64,000 nt of DNA, taken from positions 1-64,000 of the forward strand of contig JALNQF010000007.1 of NCBI GenBank assembly GCA_028456385.1, in the 5' to 3' direction. Shown one piece after another: positions 33,077-43,879 of the stretch. The notes under the pieces were generated by a model. It worked only from the letters and a program-made list of their open reading frames with translations. It did not search any database and was not told where the DNA came from. This DNA comes from Ophiosphaerella korrae. Its lineage: Eukaryota > Ascomycota > Dothideomycetes > Pleosporales > Phaeosphaeriaceae. How positions within the stretch are numbered: position 1 is the first letter of the stretch; each line of letters begins with the position of its first letter. A program made the translations under genes and the position numbers.

Positions 33077-34228
33077 TCAAACAAGAAAAGTAGGAATATC
33101 CTCTAATTGGACATCCTTCCGCTTTCCCTCTTTCCCGGCCTTCCGCTTCGCAATGCGTTCAGTGGTCTCCTTTCTCATACCAGTACCTAGCCCCCAATCT
33201 TCTACAGCGTCAGCTATGGCATGTTTCGATTTGGACGCCGAATTAATAGATGAAGGGGGTGCTGCAGATGCCACGATGTTAGGTGGCGCTGCTGCGCGAT
33301 TCCCTCGCGGCATATAGTCATCTAGCATTTCAAAAGGGGTTGCACGACTTTTCCTCGAGGTAATGACTCGGGATTTTGAGAATTTCGTGACGGGCAACGT
33401 GGGTTCGGCGAAAGCCGTAGATGGGCATATAGACTGTGCCGGTGACGCTGATTTCTGCGTTGTCGTTGAAGAGCTCAAGGTAGAAGAAAGGCCACTTGGA
33501 TCCCTTCTGTGGGCGCTTGGACGAGAAGGGGAACGTTTAAAGGTGGGCTTTGAGCCATCCAGGTCATCGCTGTCTGTGTCGTTCACCCGTGGCTTGGAGG
33601 TTTTTCTGGCGTCCCTAAGTGGACGAGCAATAAAATAATCATCATATTGGTCTTGGTCTTCATCCTGCTGAGAAGCGAATACGTCCCTAATAGCTCGTCT
33701 CTGTCGCTTCTCCTGTATTTTGACTTTCTGCTTTATTTTGCCGTCAATTGACATGTTTGCGCTTGCAAAGACCGGCCTCAAGGTTTCTACCTGTTCCTTC
33801 TTTTTTGCCTCGATCCTCTCCTTTAAATTCTCGTACTCTGCAATATGCATATGGCGCGTGAACAGCTTAGCAGTCTCTAGAAATTCATCTTCTACCATCA
33901 TCCATTCGTCGTCGCGTAGGTCAAATCTAGAAGTGCCTTTTTGCATGTACTCAGCCTGTGGCTGAACACCGTCAGACACCGGAGGTGGCGACGATGATGG
34001 TACATTCCTGAGGTTCTCGTGACCTCCTCCTTCTTCGGGGAAATACATTATATTGTCACCTGAATCCTCGACTCGAACAGCTTTTGCTTTGCTTTTGCTC
34101 GACAATACGGTGCCGTTAAGGAATCTATCGTCATCGCCATGAGACGCGAAATTTGCTGCGGCTCTCGGTTTCGATGATCGCTTCCGGCTCCCGTCACCTT
34201 TGTTCAACCAGGGCAGCTGTCGCGGCAT
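33077..34228 (-). CDS. Conserved fungal protein of unknown function
   Basis: A single exon encodes 383 aa. The open frame extends 47 codons further upstream, but ATG 34228 (MPRQLPWLNKGDGSRKRSSKPR) starts a basic N-terminus and is preferred. The only region that looks conserved and folded is around residues 105-150: RFDLRDDEWMMVEDEFL, LFTRHMHIAEYENLKERIEAK. A basic coiled segment (KIKQKVKIQEKRQRRAIRDVF) follows. The rest is low-complexity, rich in Ser, Pro and charged residues, and the protein ends in EDIPTFLV. The composition suggests a nuclear protein, but that is inference. It diverges from the kinase gene with a 545-bp gap. Confidence 0.75.
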   Translation of the reverse strand: MPRQLPWLNKGDGSRKRSSKPRAAANFASHGDDDRFLNGTVLSSKSKAKAVRVEDSGDNIMYFPEEGGGHENLRNVPSSSPPPVSDGVQPQAEYMQKGTSRFDLRDDEWMMVEDEFLETAKLFTRHMHIAEYENLKERIEAKKKEQVETLRPVFASANMSIDGKIKQKVKIQEKRQRRAIRDVFASQQDEDQDQYDDYFIARPLRDARKTSKPRVNDTDSDDLDGSKPTFKRSPSRPSAHRRDPSGLSSTLSSSTTTQKSASPAQSICPSTAFAEPTLPVTKFSKSRVITSRKSRATPFEMLDDYMPRGNRAAAPPNIVASAAPPSSINSASKSKHAIADAVEDWGLGTGMRKETTERIAKRKAGKEGKRKDVQLEDIPTFLV

Positions 34229-34773
34229 CGTGCTTGGGGGGAGACTTATAGGTAGGGGCTGTCGTCCTTTCACGTTCTTTGTAATTTTGCATATAGAGCA
34301 TAATGCTAGGGAGTAGTTTGTACAATTTCCAGATCTCAGAGGTAGAATAGTCACGTCCAAAGCCAGCAAACTAAGGTGTGAAAGCGAAACCCGCCATCAC
34401 GTGTAAAATCACACTGCCCCATCAAGCGCGCTTCGCTTACTGGCCAATGCACGTCACCCGCGCCCTTCTGGTCTTGTGAAGAGGCAGCACTTACCTCTGC
34501 ACCTTGGCGTGAATGCCACGTTTCCTTTCTCTGACATTCTGCTTAATTCTATTTCTATTCTTCACTTGAGATATGTACTCATGGGGGTCCCTCAACTATA
34601 GCCGCGCCGAAGTAGTTTTCGTTGCTGCGCCGTACCCACAACAATCACAATCACACCGATCCACGTATCACCAGCTGCTGAGAACGAGCAAGCACCAAAT
34701 GGGTAGAAACTTCCACACTTAGTGCAACTCTCCGTATTGATCCATCGCCATCATACAACTGTACCATCTCAAG
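34229..34773. promoter_or_regulatory. Divergent promoter, unknown gene and eIF2alpha kinase
   Basis: The 545 bp between the two start codons contain pyrimidine-rich stretches near 34515-34565. No TATA box is obvious. Confidence 0.45.
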
Positions 34774-36825
34774 ATGTCCATGTTTCGGAGGCCCGGCGAC
34801 TCATCATCTTCATCTGAAACATCTCACGAAGAAACGGAAGACGACGAGCAAAGCGGATTGCATCAGGATAGTGTCCTTTCAAGGATCCAAACTTTGAAAT
34901 CATCGGCTCCTGCCCGGCCTAACGAAAGGCAAGCACGCCCACATCTTGATGTGCATCAAAGTTCAACCCAGGATGTTCGCGATTTGATGCTCCACGCATT
35001 ACTAGAAGAGAAAGCAATTAGTGAAGCGGCAAAAAAATTAGGCAAAGACGCTTCTCATCCTGATGTTCAGAGAGTTGGTGGCGATACGTACAAAATGCTG
35101 GCTGCTCAACTTTCCAACAATGTCGAAGATAGGTATGCTGGCGAAGATATGCGGAACCATAGGGCTACTGCACAAGAAGGTATCAGTAAGCTCACGCGAA
35201 GTAATCTCAACCGACTGGCGGCGGTGCCAGAAGGAGTGGCATCATCTCAGGCTCTAATTGCACCGACACCAAATGGTCTTCCCATGGAGCTTCCCCCAAA
35301 CCCATCTGTAGCATTTGATGTTCTTTCGGGGACCCACGCGTCTATAGAATTCAAACTTCGTGGCTACCCTGGATTGCAGACCGATCGTTATGTTCGAGAG
35401 TTCTCAGAGCTCGAACTTATTGGTAAGGGCGGTTACGGTAAAGTCTACAAGGCTATGCATAAGCTTGACGGCTCATTCTATGCAGTCAAACGCATTCCTG
35501 TCAGTCCTGTCAAAGTAGCAAGAGTTCAGGAACATGGAGCAAAAGAGTTAGAAAGTATGCTGCAAGAGGTTCGGTCGCTTGCGCGTTTTGATCACGCCAA
35601 CATTGTTCGGTACCATAACGCCTGGTTGGAGTTCACAACGTCACCTAACGAACCAATTTTGTCGGCCAGCACGTTGCTGCGACTAGACCGTTTGCTTGAG
35701 AACGTAGTCACAGCATCAGCAAGCCCTGAAGACGCAGAAGATCTACATATAGGACTAGGTGATATGTCTCTCAATGGTCTACCTGCAAAGCCCGACGATG
35801 GCTACGACATCGTTTTTGAGACTAGTGACAACGGCACAGGCGCTGGATCGTCAAGGAGGGAGGCCGATGCTCAGTCTTTCAAGGCTCAGCTTAAGAAATC
35901 GTCTCAGCACAAACTTCGGCGCGGTAGTCAAGCGAGCCAAGCAACGGTTGGAACTGTTTCATCTACAAAATCCCGCATGAGCGTAGTAGAAGACGCCGAT
36001 GAAGATGAATATGATGAAGATATTGAGACTATCCCGAGATCACATCTGCCCTTTTCGCCCGAGCCTTCGGAAAGTATGATTACTCACAGCGATGTTCCTA
36101 ATCATCTTGTTCCTATTCGCAATGACGGTCCAATATTGACCCTCAATGTACAGATGAGTCTGTGTGAGACAAATCTCGCAGCCTTCTTGTCCACTGATCG
36201 ACAGGAAAGCGACACCGAGCCCCTCGGTCGGCATTGTTTTCATCCCTGTGTGTCGCTAGAGCTTCTTGATAGCATTGTTTCTGGTGTGGAGTACTTGCAT
36301 GCACAAGGCGTTGTGCATAGAGACTTGAAGCCAGCCAATGTGTTCCTATCAGTATCGAACGCGCGGCATCCACCATATGGCTCAGTTTCGAATTGCAAAC
36401 TGCCCGTATGTCCAAAGCGGAATTGTTTGCATATCACACCACGTATCGGAGACTTTGGACTAGTGACCGCATTGGATAAGAGCTGTGTATCCATACCTTC
36501 CGTCACCAAATCTCTCAACGTTGGGACCGAGTTCTATCGTCCTGAGATCGTTAGTAAGGTGGATGAGAAGCTCGATATTTTTGCTCTCGGCGTCTTAGGG
36601 TTTGAGGTGCTACAAGAGTTTGGGACACGCATGGAGCGTGTCGCAGCGTTGACAAACCTTAGGCGTGGGGAGTTTCCAGATGACTTCTCGCGAATCCATG
36701 AAACTCTGGGTGGAGAAGTGCAGCAGCTGTTAGGCAATATGACATATGCCGAGGAACAGAAGCGATTGAGTTGTGAAGAAGTCAAAATAGAGTTAAGGAA
36801 GCTGATCAGCATTCTACAGGCGTGA
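34774..36825 (+). CDS. HRI-like eIF2alpha Ser/Thr protein kinase
   Basis: The product is expected to phosphorylate translation factor eIF2alpha under stress and reduce initiation. A single exon encodes 683 aa. The N-terminal region (LMLHALLEEKAISEAAKKLGKD) resembles the regulatory segment of fungal HRI-type kinases. The kinase domain starts with the Gly-rich loop IGKGGYGKVYKA (about 213-224) and has the ATP-binding Lys in YAVKRIP (about 239). A long Ser/acidic insert of about 170 residues between the N-lobe strands is characteristic of eIF2alpha kinases. The catalytic loop HRDLKPANVF (about 515), GDFGLVTALD (about 560) and VGTEFYRPE follow. LDIFALGVLGFEVLQEFGTRMERV matches the eIF2alpha-kinase C-lobe. 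All catalytic residues are present. A PEK-like relative is possible, but no signal peptide or membrane segment is visible, which favours HRI. Confidence 0.9.
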   Translation: MSMFRRPGDSSSSSETSHEETEDDEQSGLHQDSVLSRIQTLKSSAPARPNERQARPHLDVHQSSTQDVRDLMLHALLEEKAISEAAKKLGKDASHPDVQRVGGDTYKMLAAQLSNNVEDRYAGEDMRNHRATAQEGISKLTRSNLNRLAAVPEGVASSQALIAPTPNGLPMELPPNPSVAFDVLSGTHASIEFKLRGYPGLQTDRYVREFSELELIGKGGYGKVYKAMHKLDGSFYAVKRIPVSPVKVARVQEHGAKELESMLQEVRSLARFDHANIVRYHNAWLEFTTSPNEPILSASTLLRLDRLLENVVTASASPEDAEDLHIGLGDMSLNGLPAKPDDGYDIVFETSDNGTGAGSSRREADAQSFKAQLKKSSQHKLRRGSQASQATVGTVSSTKSRMSVVEDADEDEYDEDIETIPRSHLPFSPEPSESMITHSDVPNHLVPIRNDGPILTLNVQMSLCETNLAAFLSTDRQESDTEPLGRHCFHPCVSLELLDSIVSGVEYLHAQGVVHRDLKPANVFLSVSNARHPPYGSVSNCKLPVCPKRNCLHITPRIGDFGLVTALDKSCVSIPSVTKSLNVGTEFYRPEIVSKVDEKLDIFALGVLGFEVLQEFGTRMERVAALTNLRRGEFPDDFSRIHETLGGEVQQLLGNMTYAEEQKRLSCEEVKIELRKLISILQA

Positions 36826-37351
36826 ATACTGAGGTTTTTTTTAATATCAGACAGATATGGAAGGCTTGTGAAACATTAAGATACCCCAGCTAAGGTTGAC
36901 AGCATTCACTTTGCACGACATCTTGCATAAGCGGTGAAATGTGCGGGAGTTTAGGCGGCGTTTCAAGCAGACATCGACCAATTCCCGGCGTGGAACTTTG
37001 TAGCCATCACATCACACGCCTTCTTTCTGTTGATTCGTCTAAAGTGATGATTTGGCTGGACATATTGACGTTTAATAGGTTGTGCACGCGCGGTCACATT
37101 GGGGCTAGCGCGATGACATGTCAGCTGCGCGCGCCGTGATTGCGCCTGCCACCATATCGGCCATCATCTGACGCTATTGACAACTTTCCTCTTATACACC
37201 GCCCCTAATCATCCATTCTGTTAGAATCATATACATCGCCAGGTTTCAGCGTATAGCATCTACATGATCCGGTAGTGATCGGGACCGTTTGTGAGATCTC
37301 GCTGCCTCGTTCTATATATAGAAAACACCTAGGTACCGGAAAGCTAGCAAC
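36826..37351. other. Intergenic stretch before the F-box gene
   Basis: About 0.5 kb holding the kinase 3' end and the F-box promoter. No gene is recognised. Confidence 0.45.
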
Positions 37352-38227
37352 ATGAGCGCCAGTACGGAACACATGTTGCAATCGAGTAATCCGCGGTTCT
37401 CTAACTTCGCTCGTTTTGCCGATAGGCTTAAAGATTCCATGACGACGAAACGTGGGCCAACTCCAGGTCAACTTCAGCGCCCTCCATCCCAGGCTTCAGT
37501 GGAAGATCCAAACCATTACAATCACTTGATTCATAGCCGTCGCAGTAGCAGCACACGATACACGGAGAAAATGATACAGATGTTCACCCACTCCAGTCGC
37601 CAAGACAGTACGTTGTCTATTGTGAACGATTTCCCAGTCGAAATATTACAGAATGTATTCCTATATCTGGATATCTTCACGTTAATACGGATTCGGCGTG
37701 TTTGCAAGCTCTGGAAGGACCTGATACCGGGAGATTCGCCACTCCTCGCTGAAGCCCTATTCCTCAAGCCAAGCCATAACCTCCACGCCTACAGCTTTAC
37801 ACTTGCGACATTTGATTTCGACTTTGAGATCAACACACGTCTCCCCTCTGGAGAAAACCCAACTGTGAGGATACAGTCGACTTTCATTGAAGGGCTTAGC
37901 ATGACGCGACGATGCCTCGGACTCATTCGCACAAGTTCGGAATTCATCTTCCATCCCATCATCATCGACTTCAACGCCTATGTGCAAGGAGACGAGTCTG
38001 GAAGATCGAAACTGATTGTTCGCAACGAAGTAGCTTCTGAGTCAATCAATTGGAGAAACATGCTGGTCTCCATGCCCCCTCTAAAAGAGCTGAGGATTTC
38101 TCGGACTGTTGGAAAGACGCATAAAACTATGTGCGTTTTAAAGGCCAAAGATGGCGTCAAGTTGGGAGAAGTGTTTGACCATTTGATTTCGTGGAGAAAA
38201 GGGGACTTGACGTCGTCATTAAGCTGA
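37352..38227 (+). CDS. F-box protein
   Basis: A single exon encodes 291 aa. After a Ser/Arg-rich N-terminus of about 90 residues, an F-box lies at roughly residues 92-135: DFPVEILQNVFLYLD, then IRIRRVCKLWKDLIPGDSPLL, containing the expected Pro-Glu-Ile-Leu and Val-Cys-x-x-Trp positions. F-box proteins link substrates to SCF ubiquitin ligases through Skp1. The C-terminal half (FLKPS, LKELRISRTVG) matches small Dothideomycete F-box proteins, where a conserved block PPLKELRIS often follows. No leucine-rich or WD repeats are visible, so the substrate is unknown. Confidence 0.8.
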   Translation: MSASTEHMLQSSNPRFSNFARFADRLKDSMTTKRGPTPGQLQRPPSQASVEDPNHYNHLIHSRRSSSTRYTEKMIQMFTHSSRQDSTLSIVNDFPVEILQNVFLYLDIFTLIRIRRVCKLWKDLIPGDSPLLAEALFLKPSHNLHAYSFTLATFDFDFEINTRLPSGENPTVRIQSTFIEGLSMTRRCLGLIRTSSEFIFHPIIIDFNAYVQGDESGRSKLIVRNEVASESINWRNMLVSMPPLKELRISRTVGKTHKTMCVLKAKDGVKLGEVFDHLISWRKGDLTSSLS

Positions 38228-38857
38228 AGTAAGAACAAGCTCTTCAGTCGTAATAATATGGTCGTGATCCATCTCAAATTTCTGAAAACGCATCACCTAC
38301 CACAACCACACTACTCCAAGGTGAAAAACTGGCAAATGTGAGGCGTGGACTGGTAGGTGACTTGTTTTATGGTCTTTATGGTGAAGTCTTGTGGATAAAG
38401 ATGAAACAGCGAAGGTATACTTGGTATATCACTTCACCAGGGAGACCACTGTTACTGATGGTGGTGGCGCTCGATTGCTTAGATCTCCTTGCCTAGATAT
38501 GGAAATAAGCCAGCGAAGAGGATCTCGCAGAAATTGTGGGGTATGTATCAGGTATTCATTCACTAGAAAGGAGATGCTAGAAAGATGGATACTGGAGGAA
38601 TATAGATAGGGTAGTATGGCGATACCTCGGTTCTCGATTGTTCTAGATCAGATTTATGACGATAGCACAGGTGAGATCATGTAGCTATAAATCTGTCTTT
38701 ACGGTATTAGGGTCAAGGCCAGGGGTGTGTTATGCCTTGACGTTGGGCGCGCGAGCGTGCCCGCCTCCTGATATCCTTGCTTGCGAGTTGGTACCTTGGA
38801 CGTTTTCGCCATGGTCGGCTGGTGGTGTTGTTGTTCCACTCGCATTAGTTCTACCTT
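38228..38857. other. Intergenic stretch between F-box gene and RRP42
   Basis: The two flanking genes converge here. Only short shadow frames are present and nothing is recognised. Confidence 0.45.
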
Positions 38858-39941
38858 TCAGCCGACTTCGATGGCGGCCAATGCGCTGATGACCTCCTCA
38901 GCAACTCCACCATTCTCGACTACCATTTTGGTGACGTGAGATATCAGATGCCTCTTCATACCGCCTCTTGGTGGAGTCCATACGCCAGATGCTGCTAATA
39001 GCTCTCGCTGTGTAAGCGCGTCAGCACTGCAGGTTGGTGCTGTGCCGCCTGTGGCAGAGTTCATGGAGTTTGGAATGCCGGGTGGGGTGAGGTGAGACGG
39101 TGGATCAATAGTTCGTATGGACACGATTCGCGCACCAGTAGTGGTAGTGGGGGGGGAAGCATTAGTACACGCAACTGCGAGTACGGCGTCAGCTACGGCG
39201 AGCTCCTCCTTGCACGGGTCGAATATGATGTTGGGACCAACTGCCATGGCGAGTATGATGACAGGCGGCTTATCGGTGACGATGCTGGATGGGCTCTTGG
39301 GGTACAGAGGTACGGCAGCGTCCCAATCATCGTCGAATAGTGGGTCTTCATCGTGTTCAGACTTGAGGGCTGGTAGTAGGGTGGTGAGGAGTGCGAGGTG
39401 GGTGGTCATGGAGAGGAGCGCAAGCGGGTAGGAGAGAGGCGGGGACAGAAGGAGTATCTGTACGCTGTCAGGTAGGCCTTTGGGCAGGTGCATGAGGTAT
39501 TGGTAATCTCACATCAACGTATAGCCTCCAGTGGAAGCGTCTGTTGATGCACAGGCGATCCTTGAGCGCTCGACTGGCAAGCAGGCTCTCCTTGAGCATG
39601 GAGGCTAGGAACACAGGTAGGGCGTCGTCTTCGCGGAAACCTGGAATCTCGACGCTCATCTCCAACCACGAGTTTTGTCCCTTGCCTTTGGTTTCATTGC
39701 CTAACGGCGACTTGTGCACCTCGGCCTTGACGCCTACCAGAGCTTCGGTGCCGTCCTCGAGCGCGATGCGTGCGCTTCCATTTGTGCCAGGGAGGACGTC
39801 ATACTCTGCGCGCATAGAGCGAAAGTCGCGGGGCGCTTTGGTGACATCAAGGCGGATAGGCGGCGTCTGGGCAAGGCTGGAGCGCAGGAAGGACAGTTCG
39901 GCGGGCGATAGGTTGACGAGGGCGGGCGGCTGGGGGGCCAT
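38858..39941 (-). CDS. RRP42: Exosome complex component RRP42 (RNase PH-like)
   Basis: Rrp42 is one of the six RNase PH-like ring subunits of the RNA exosome, which processes rRNA and degrades RNA in nucleus and cytoplasm. Two exons (39941-39513, 39457-38858) give 342 aa. The first carries LSPAELSFLRSSLAQTPPIRLD, RDFRSMRAEYDVLPGTNGSARI and a GTEALVGVKAEV segment, where the RNase PH family has its conserved strand. After the 55-bp intron (GTGAGA..TACAG) the frame joins WRLYVD to ILLLSPPLSYPLALLSMTTHLALL, a Rrp42/45-type motif. The later DDDWDAAVPLY and EELAVADAVLAVA segments also fit. Fungal exosome ring subunits are catalytically inactive. It diverges from the MCH1-type gene. Confidence 0.88.
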
Positions 39942-40269
39942 GGTGGGCGGGGTGAAGAGGTATTGTATGCACAGGGCTGCTCTGCGCCCAACTTTTGGCT
40001 TGATTGCGAGCAGCCTCGGCGAATCGGCGACAAGTCACCAGCTGCAGGACATCAGCCGCAAGCTACGGGTTGGCGCTATTGACATGACCGCACCAGCGCG
40101 CAGTCCGAGTGTCTGGTTATACGCATGGCGATAGTGCAGGCAATCATCCCTCGGTCCCTCACATTACAGGCAGCCACCACACACTTGATGCCGGATACCA
40201 TGCAGCCAGCCATGATAGCTACCTAGTGTGACCTGCCCCCCTCGTCACCCGTCACACGGTACACCCGCC
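39942..40269. promoter_or_regulatory. Divergent promoter, RRP42 and MCH1-type gene
   Basis: The 328 bp between the start codons serve both genes. No canonical element is evident. Confidence 0.45.
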
Positions 40270-42084
40270 ATGTTGCCATCAGCCTCGAAGCGAACCACCA
40301 CCACCACCACCACCACCACCATCGACAAGCTCGACTACCCCCGGCGTCCGCTACTGGCCCCCGACAACGAAGACGAAGACGCCGCCTCCAACCGCCGCAG
40401 CCAGGACACAAGCTACGCCGGCAGCTTCTTCGAGCAGGTGGCCCAAGGCATCATGGAGCGCGACCGCGAGCGCCTGCAGCGCGCCGCCCTGCGCTGGCTG
40501 AGCTTCGTGTGGGCCATTGTCAACTGCTTGTGCGCGGGCAGCATCACCGCGTACTCGCTCTACGGCCACTTGTTCCAATCGCGCCTGCACTACACCCAGC
40601 TCCAGGTCAACATGGTCTCCATCGGTGCAGAGCTCGGCCTCTACCTGCCCGTCCCCATCTTCGGCTACCTGGCCGACCGCCTTGGCCCTGGCGTCCCCTC
40701 TGCTCTGTCCGGCCTGCTGTTTGGCCTGGCCTACCTGCTGGCCGCGCTTACATACAGGAGCGGGCCTCCGCCGTCAGCTGGAGGTGGTGGCTGGCCCTTT
40801 GGCGTCATGGTCTTGGCCTTCGCCTTGGTTGGCATGGGCACCGCATGCATGTACCTGTCTGCAGTCACCACATGTGCCAAGAACTTTGGACGTGGGAACG
40901 CAAAGGGCATCGCCCTCGCAATCCCAATCGCCTCCTTCGGCCTCAGTGGCATGTGGCAGAGCCAGGTCGGGAGCCGCGTGTTGTATGAGACAAATCCAGA
41001 CGGCAGCCGAGGGGACGTTGACGTCTTCCGCTTCTTCCTGTTCCTGAGCATCTTGCTCTTGGTCGTGGGCTCCATTGGATTCTTCACCCTGCGCATCATG
41101 GACGAGGAGGAGATGATCGACGAAGCCGTAGAAGAGCTCGAGCGGTCTGGTCTCCTGGCCCAAGACGACTTCTTCACCCAGGCTGCCCACCACCACGGAT
41201 ACGGCACTATGGCCACCCATGACCTATCCGATTCCACCTTCGACTTCCTCCAATCTGAGGCCGAAACCCTCAAGGCAAAGGCTGAAGAGGAGAAACGAAA
41301 GAAGACGTGGCTACTCAACGAAGAGACCCGAAGGTACATCATGGACCCAACCATGTGGTGGCTAGCAGGCGGCTTTGTCCTCGTCACTGGCCCCGGCGAA
41401 GCCTTCATCAACAACCTGGGCACTATCATCAACACGCTGACACCCCCGCACGTCTCGGCAAACACGTCTCCCGCAACACACGTCTCCATCGTAGCCATCA
41501 CATCCACCATCGCTCGCCTCATCACTGGTACCCTCTCTGACGTCCTCGCCCCAGTCGCCCCCTCTCACCAATATCGCCGTGGCCCCGGTTCCATGGCAAA
41601 CTCCTTCTCCTCCCTCTCTCCCCAAGACCACCCCCACAGATTCTCCGTATCTAGAATCACCTTCCTCCTCGGCTCCGCCCTCGTCTTGTCCCTAGGCCAG
41701 CTCCTCCTCGCATCTGGTTGGGTCCAAAACCATGCCTCCCGTTTCGCTGTCATATCTGCCCTCATTGGTTCCGGCTACGGCGCAGTCTTTTCTCTTACCC
41801 CCATTGTCGTATCAGTCGTCTGGGGCGTCGAGAACTTTGGCACTAATTGGGGCATATTGGCCATGACACCAGCTGCGGGTGCCACTCTCTGGGGCGCCGT
41901 GTATGCTGCTGTGTATCAAAAAGGCGCGGATCGCGGTGAGAAGGGTGATGTTTTGTGTCATGGGAAGTCGTGTTATGACTCCACTTTTTGGGCTATGGCT
42001 ACTAGCGTGTGGATAGCCATGGGACTGTGGATGTACGCCTGGAGAGGACCCGGTGGGTGGAAGAGGCGTGGTGTTGCTGTGTAA
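40270..42084 (+). CDS. MCH1: MFS transporter, Mch1 type
   Basis: This is a major-facilitator protein of the vacuolar Mch1 (monocarboxylate-transporter homologue) group. A single exon encodes 604 aa. ATG 40270 is used because the open frame further upstream begins only with GTG. The N-terminus has nine consecutive Thr encoded by (ACC)9 at 40294-40320. The first half contains WLSFVWAIVNCLCAGSITAYSLYG and LPVPIFGYLADRLGPGVPSALS, typical of the Nodulin-like/Mch1 subfamily. A charged cytoplasmic loop (EEEMIDEAVEELERS) splits the two six-helix halves. The second half has GPGEAFINNLGTII and ARLITGTLSDVLAP. Mch1 homologues are not known to carry monocarboxylates; the substrate is unknown. GC content and third-position C bias are clearly higher than in neighbouring genes. 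Confidence 0.85.
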   Translation: MLPSASKRTTTTTTTTTIDKLDYPRRPLLAPDNEDEDAASNRRSQDTSYAGSFFEQVAQGIMERDRERLQRAALRWLSFVWAIVNCLCAGSITAYSLYGHLFQSRLHYTQLQVNMVSIGAELGLYLPVPIFGYLADRLGPGVPSALSGLLFGLAYLLAALTYRSGPPPSAGGGGWPFGVMVLAFALVGMGTACMYLSAVTTCAKNFGRGNAKGIALAIPIASFGLSGMWQSQVGSRVLYETNPDGSRGDVDVFRFFLFLSILLLVVGSIGFFTLRIMDEEEMIDEAVEELERSGLLAQDDFFTQAAHHHGYGTMATHDLSDSTFDFLQSEAETLKAKAEEEKRKKTWLLNEETRRYIMDPTMWWLAGGFVLVTGPGEAFINNLGTIINTLTPPHVSANTSPATHVSIVAITSTIARLITGTLSDVLAPVAPSHQYRRGPGSMANSFSSLSPQDHPHRFSVSRITFLLGSALVLSLGQLLLASGWVQNHASRFAVISALIGSGYGAVFSLTPIVVSVVWGVENFGTNWGILAMTPAAGATLWGAVYAAVYQKGADRGEKGDVLCHGKSCYDSTFWAMATSVWIAMGLWMYAWRGPGGWKRRGVAV

Positions 42085-43879
42085 ATGGTTCGCATTTGCA
42101 TGCTGGCGTTGAGCGCATTTCGTTTCCGCCTTTTTTTAGGCACGGTTTCATCATAGCGTGCATTTGATCTTGACTTAGATGCATATTTTCGTACAATTTT
42201 TTTTGCACATAGCACATCATAATCAGTCAGCACACACAAGTCCATCCATGTCATCTCCACAGAGCAAAAACGTAGTTTTAATACACCAAAAAGTGCAAAA
42301 TACTAGTCGATACACCAGCCCACACACACCCCCCAACCCTCGTGAGAGTAATCCAGCGCCGCCGTCCCATGGTGAATGCTCGACTGCAGAATTTCTTCCC
42401 TCGTCAATTGCATTCATTGCTTAGGTCCGTCCAGCATCACTGGTTACCCGAGTGAGTGGAAGCGAACACCACAGGACTCGAACTGGGCTCCTACAAGGGT
42501 AGTGACAGGGAGGTAAGAGTGGATGACGGTGCACCTTCTAGTGAAGACCCATTACAGGTAACAGAATTTCAGAATTGACCATTATATATCCAACAACAAA
42601 TATTGGAGCTAGCTGTGGTACATTCATGTGCTCTTATGTCTAGTTCTTGCTTATTAGGTGTTTTGGCTAGTCTATTCTGTGCGATTTTAGCGAGATCAAA
42701 CGTCATACGAGTCCTGCAGGTACGTAATACACAAAGGCCCTACACCCCTTACGCAAATCAAAACATTTGGCTATTATGGATCTTACTAGCACCTGGTTAA
42801 TTTTTTTTTTTTTTTTTTTTGTAGTTGTTCACCCTTACAAGCGTCAGGTCTGCCCATTTCGTTACAGCTATACCGTCCGGCTGCTTGCGCTTTCTCCCGT
42901 CTTGAACCCAGGCATCGCAGACTGAAACTTGTTTCGCAAGTATATGTTCATAGCAATGTAATGTGAACTCCCAGTCTGGAGTTTCATCATAAGATCGAGC
43001 TCGCCGCTGCATCGCTTCAATCTCAATTCTGCAAAGGTGTTTGCGCCCGACTACTATTTCAACAAGTTGTATCAACAATCAGAGAAGCTTGGCACTTTGA
43101 AAATACAATAGCATGTGCCAAGTATGTCAAGGCTTGTAGCAAGGGGCATTGAGTCGCAATATATGAGAGTGTGGATCCTTGCTCTCCTGACACAACGCGA
43201 CGACAGAATGCGTTGCTGTACGTCGGAAAAGTTGTAGTTTCGCACACCCACCATATCCGAGAGTGATATCCTGGTAAAATACGTCATTCTCAAACTTGAT
43301 AGCAAGATGTACGTGTAAATGTCCTGCATTTCATATAGCTAGCCACCCCCCTGGCCCATGAACACATATACGTACTTCGCTCTGGCTCGCTTTAGGTATC
43401 CCATCATGCCTCGTGAAAACGCAATGGGCACTCGCAGAGCTAGAGCTCAATCCGAACCTTCAAACCAACGTACAAAACATGCATGACAGAGTTCATCGCG
43501 AATAGGCATGATCGACGCCCATCAATGCAGTGTGCGAGACTTGTCGACCGTGCCTTTTTTTTTTTCTTGTCGCGCAGTTCGCATGCAGTGTTCTTACATA
43601 TAATCGATCGGGTCAATCGGTGCGCTATCAGAGCTGGCGGGTAGGGGTGATGAGGATATAGGATTTTTGAAGCATATGTCCGTTTTTTTTTTTTTGGAAT
43701 ATCTTGGCACCATTGGGATTGCGATGACAAGCAAAAACGGTCGACGTAATTAAGGGAGGGCCGTGTTGAGACAGGCATAGAATATGATTTGGATGCTGGG
43801 ATTCGGTTGGCCATCTATGTTGACATGGTACATCTCCCGTCTGGTTAATACTATGCCTAACGGCCGCCCACTATAGAAT
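42085..43879. other. Intergenic stretch between convergent genes
   Basis: About 1.8 kb with small frames only. It includes a T20 tract at 42801-42820 and two shorter T runs near 43555-43565 and 43683-43695. No gene or RNA is recognised. Confidence 0.5.

Noticed and set aside
40228..40269. Longer N-terminus for the MCH1-type protein
   Set aside because: The longer frame begins with GTG. The ATG at 40270 directly precedes the Thr run and is the natural start.
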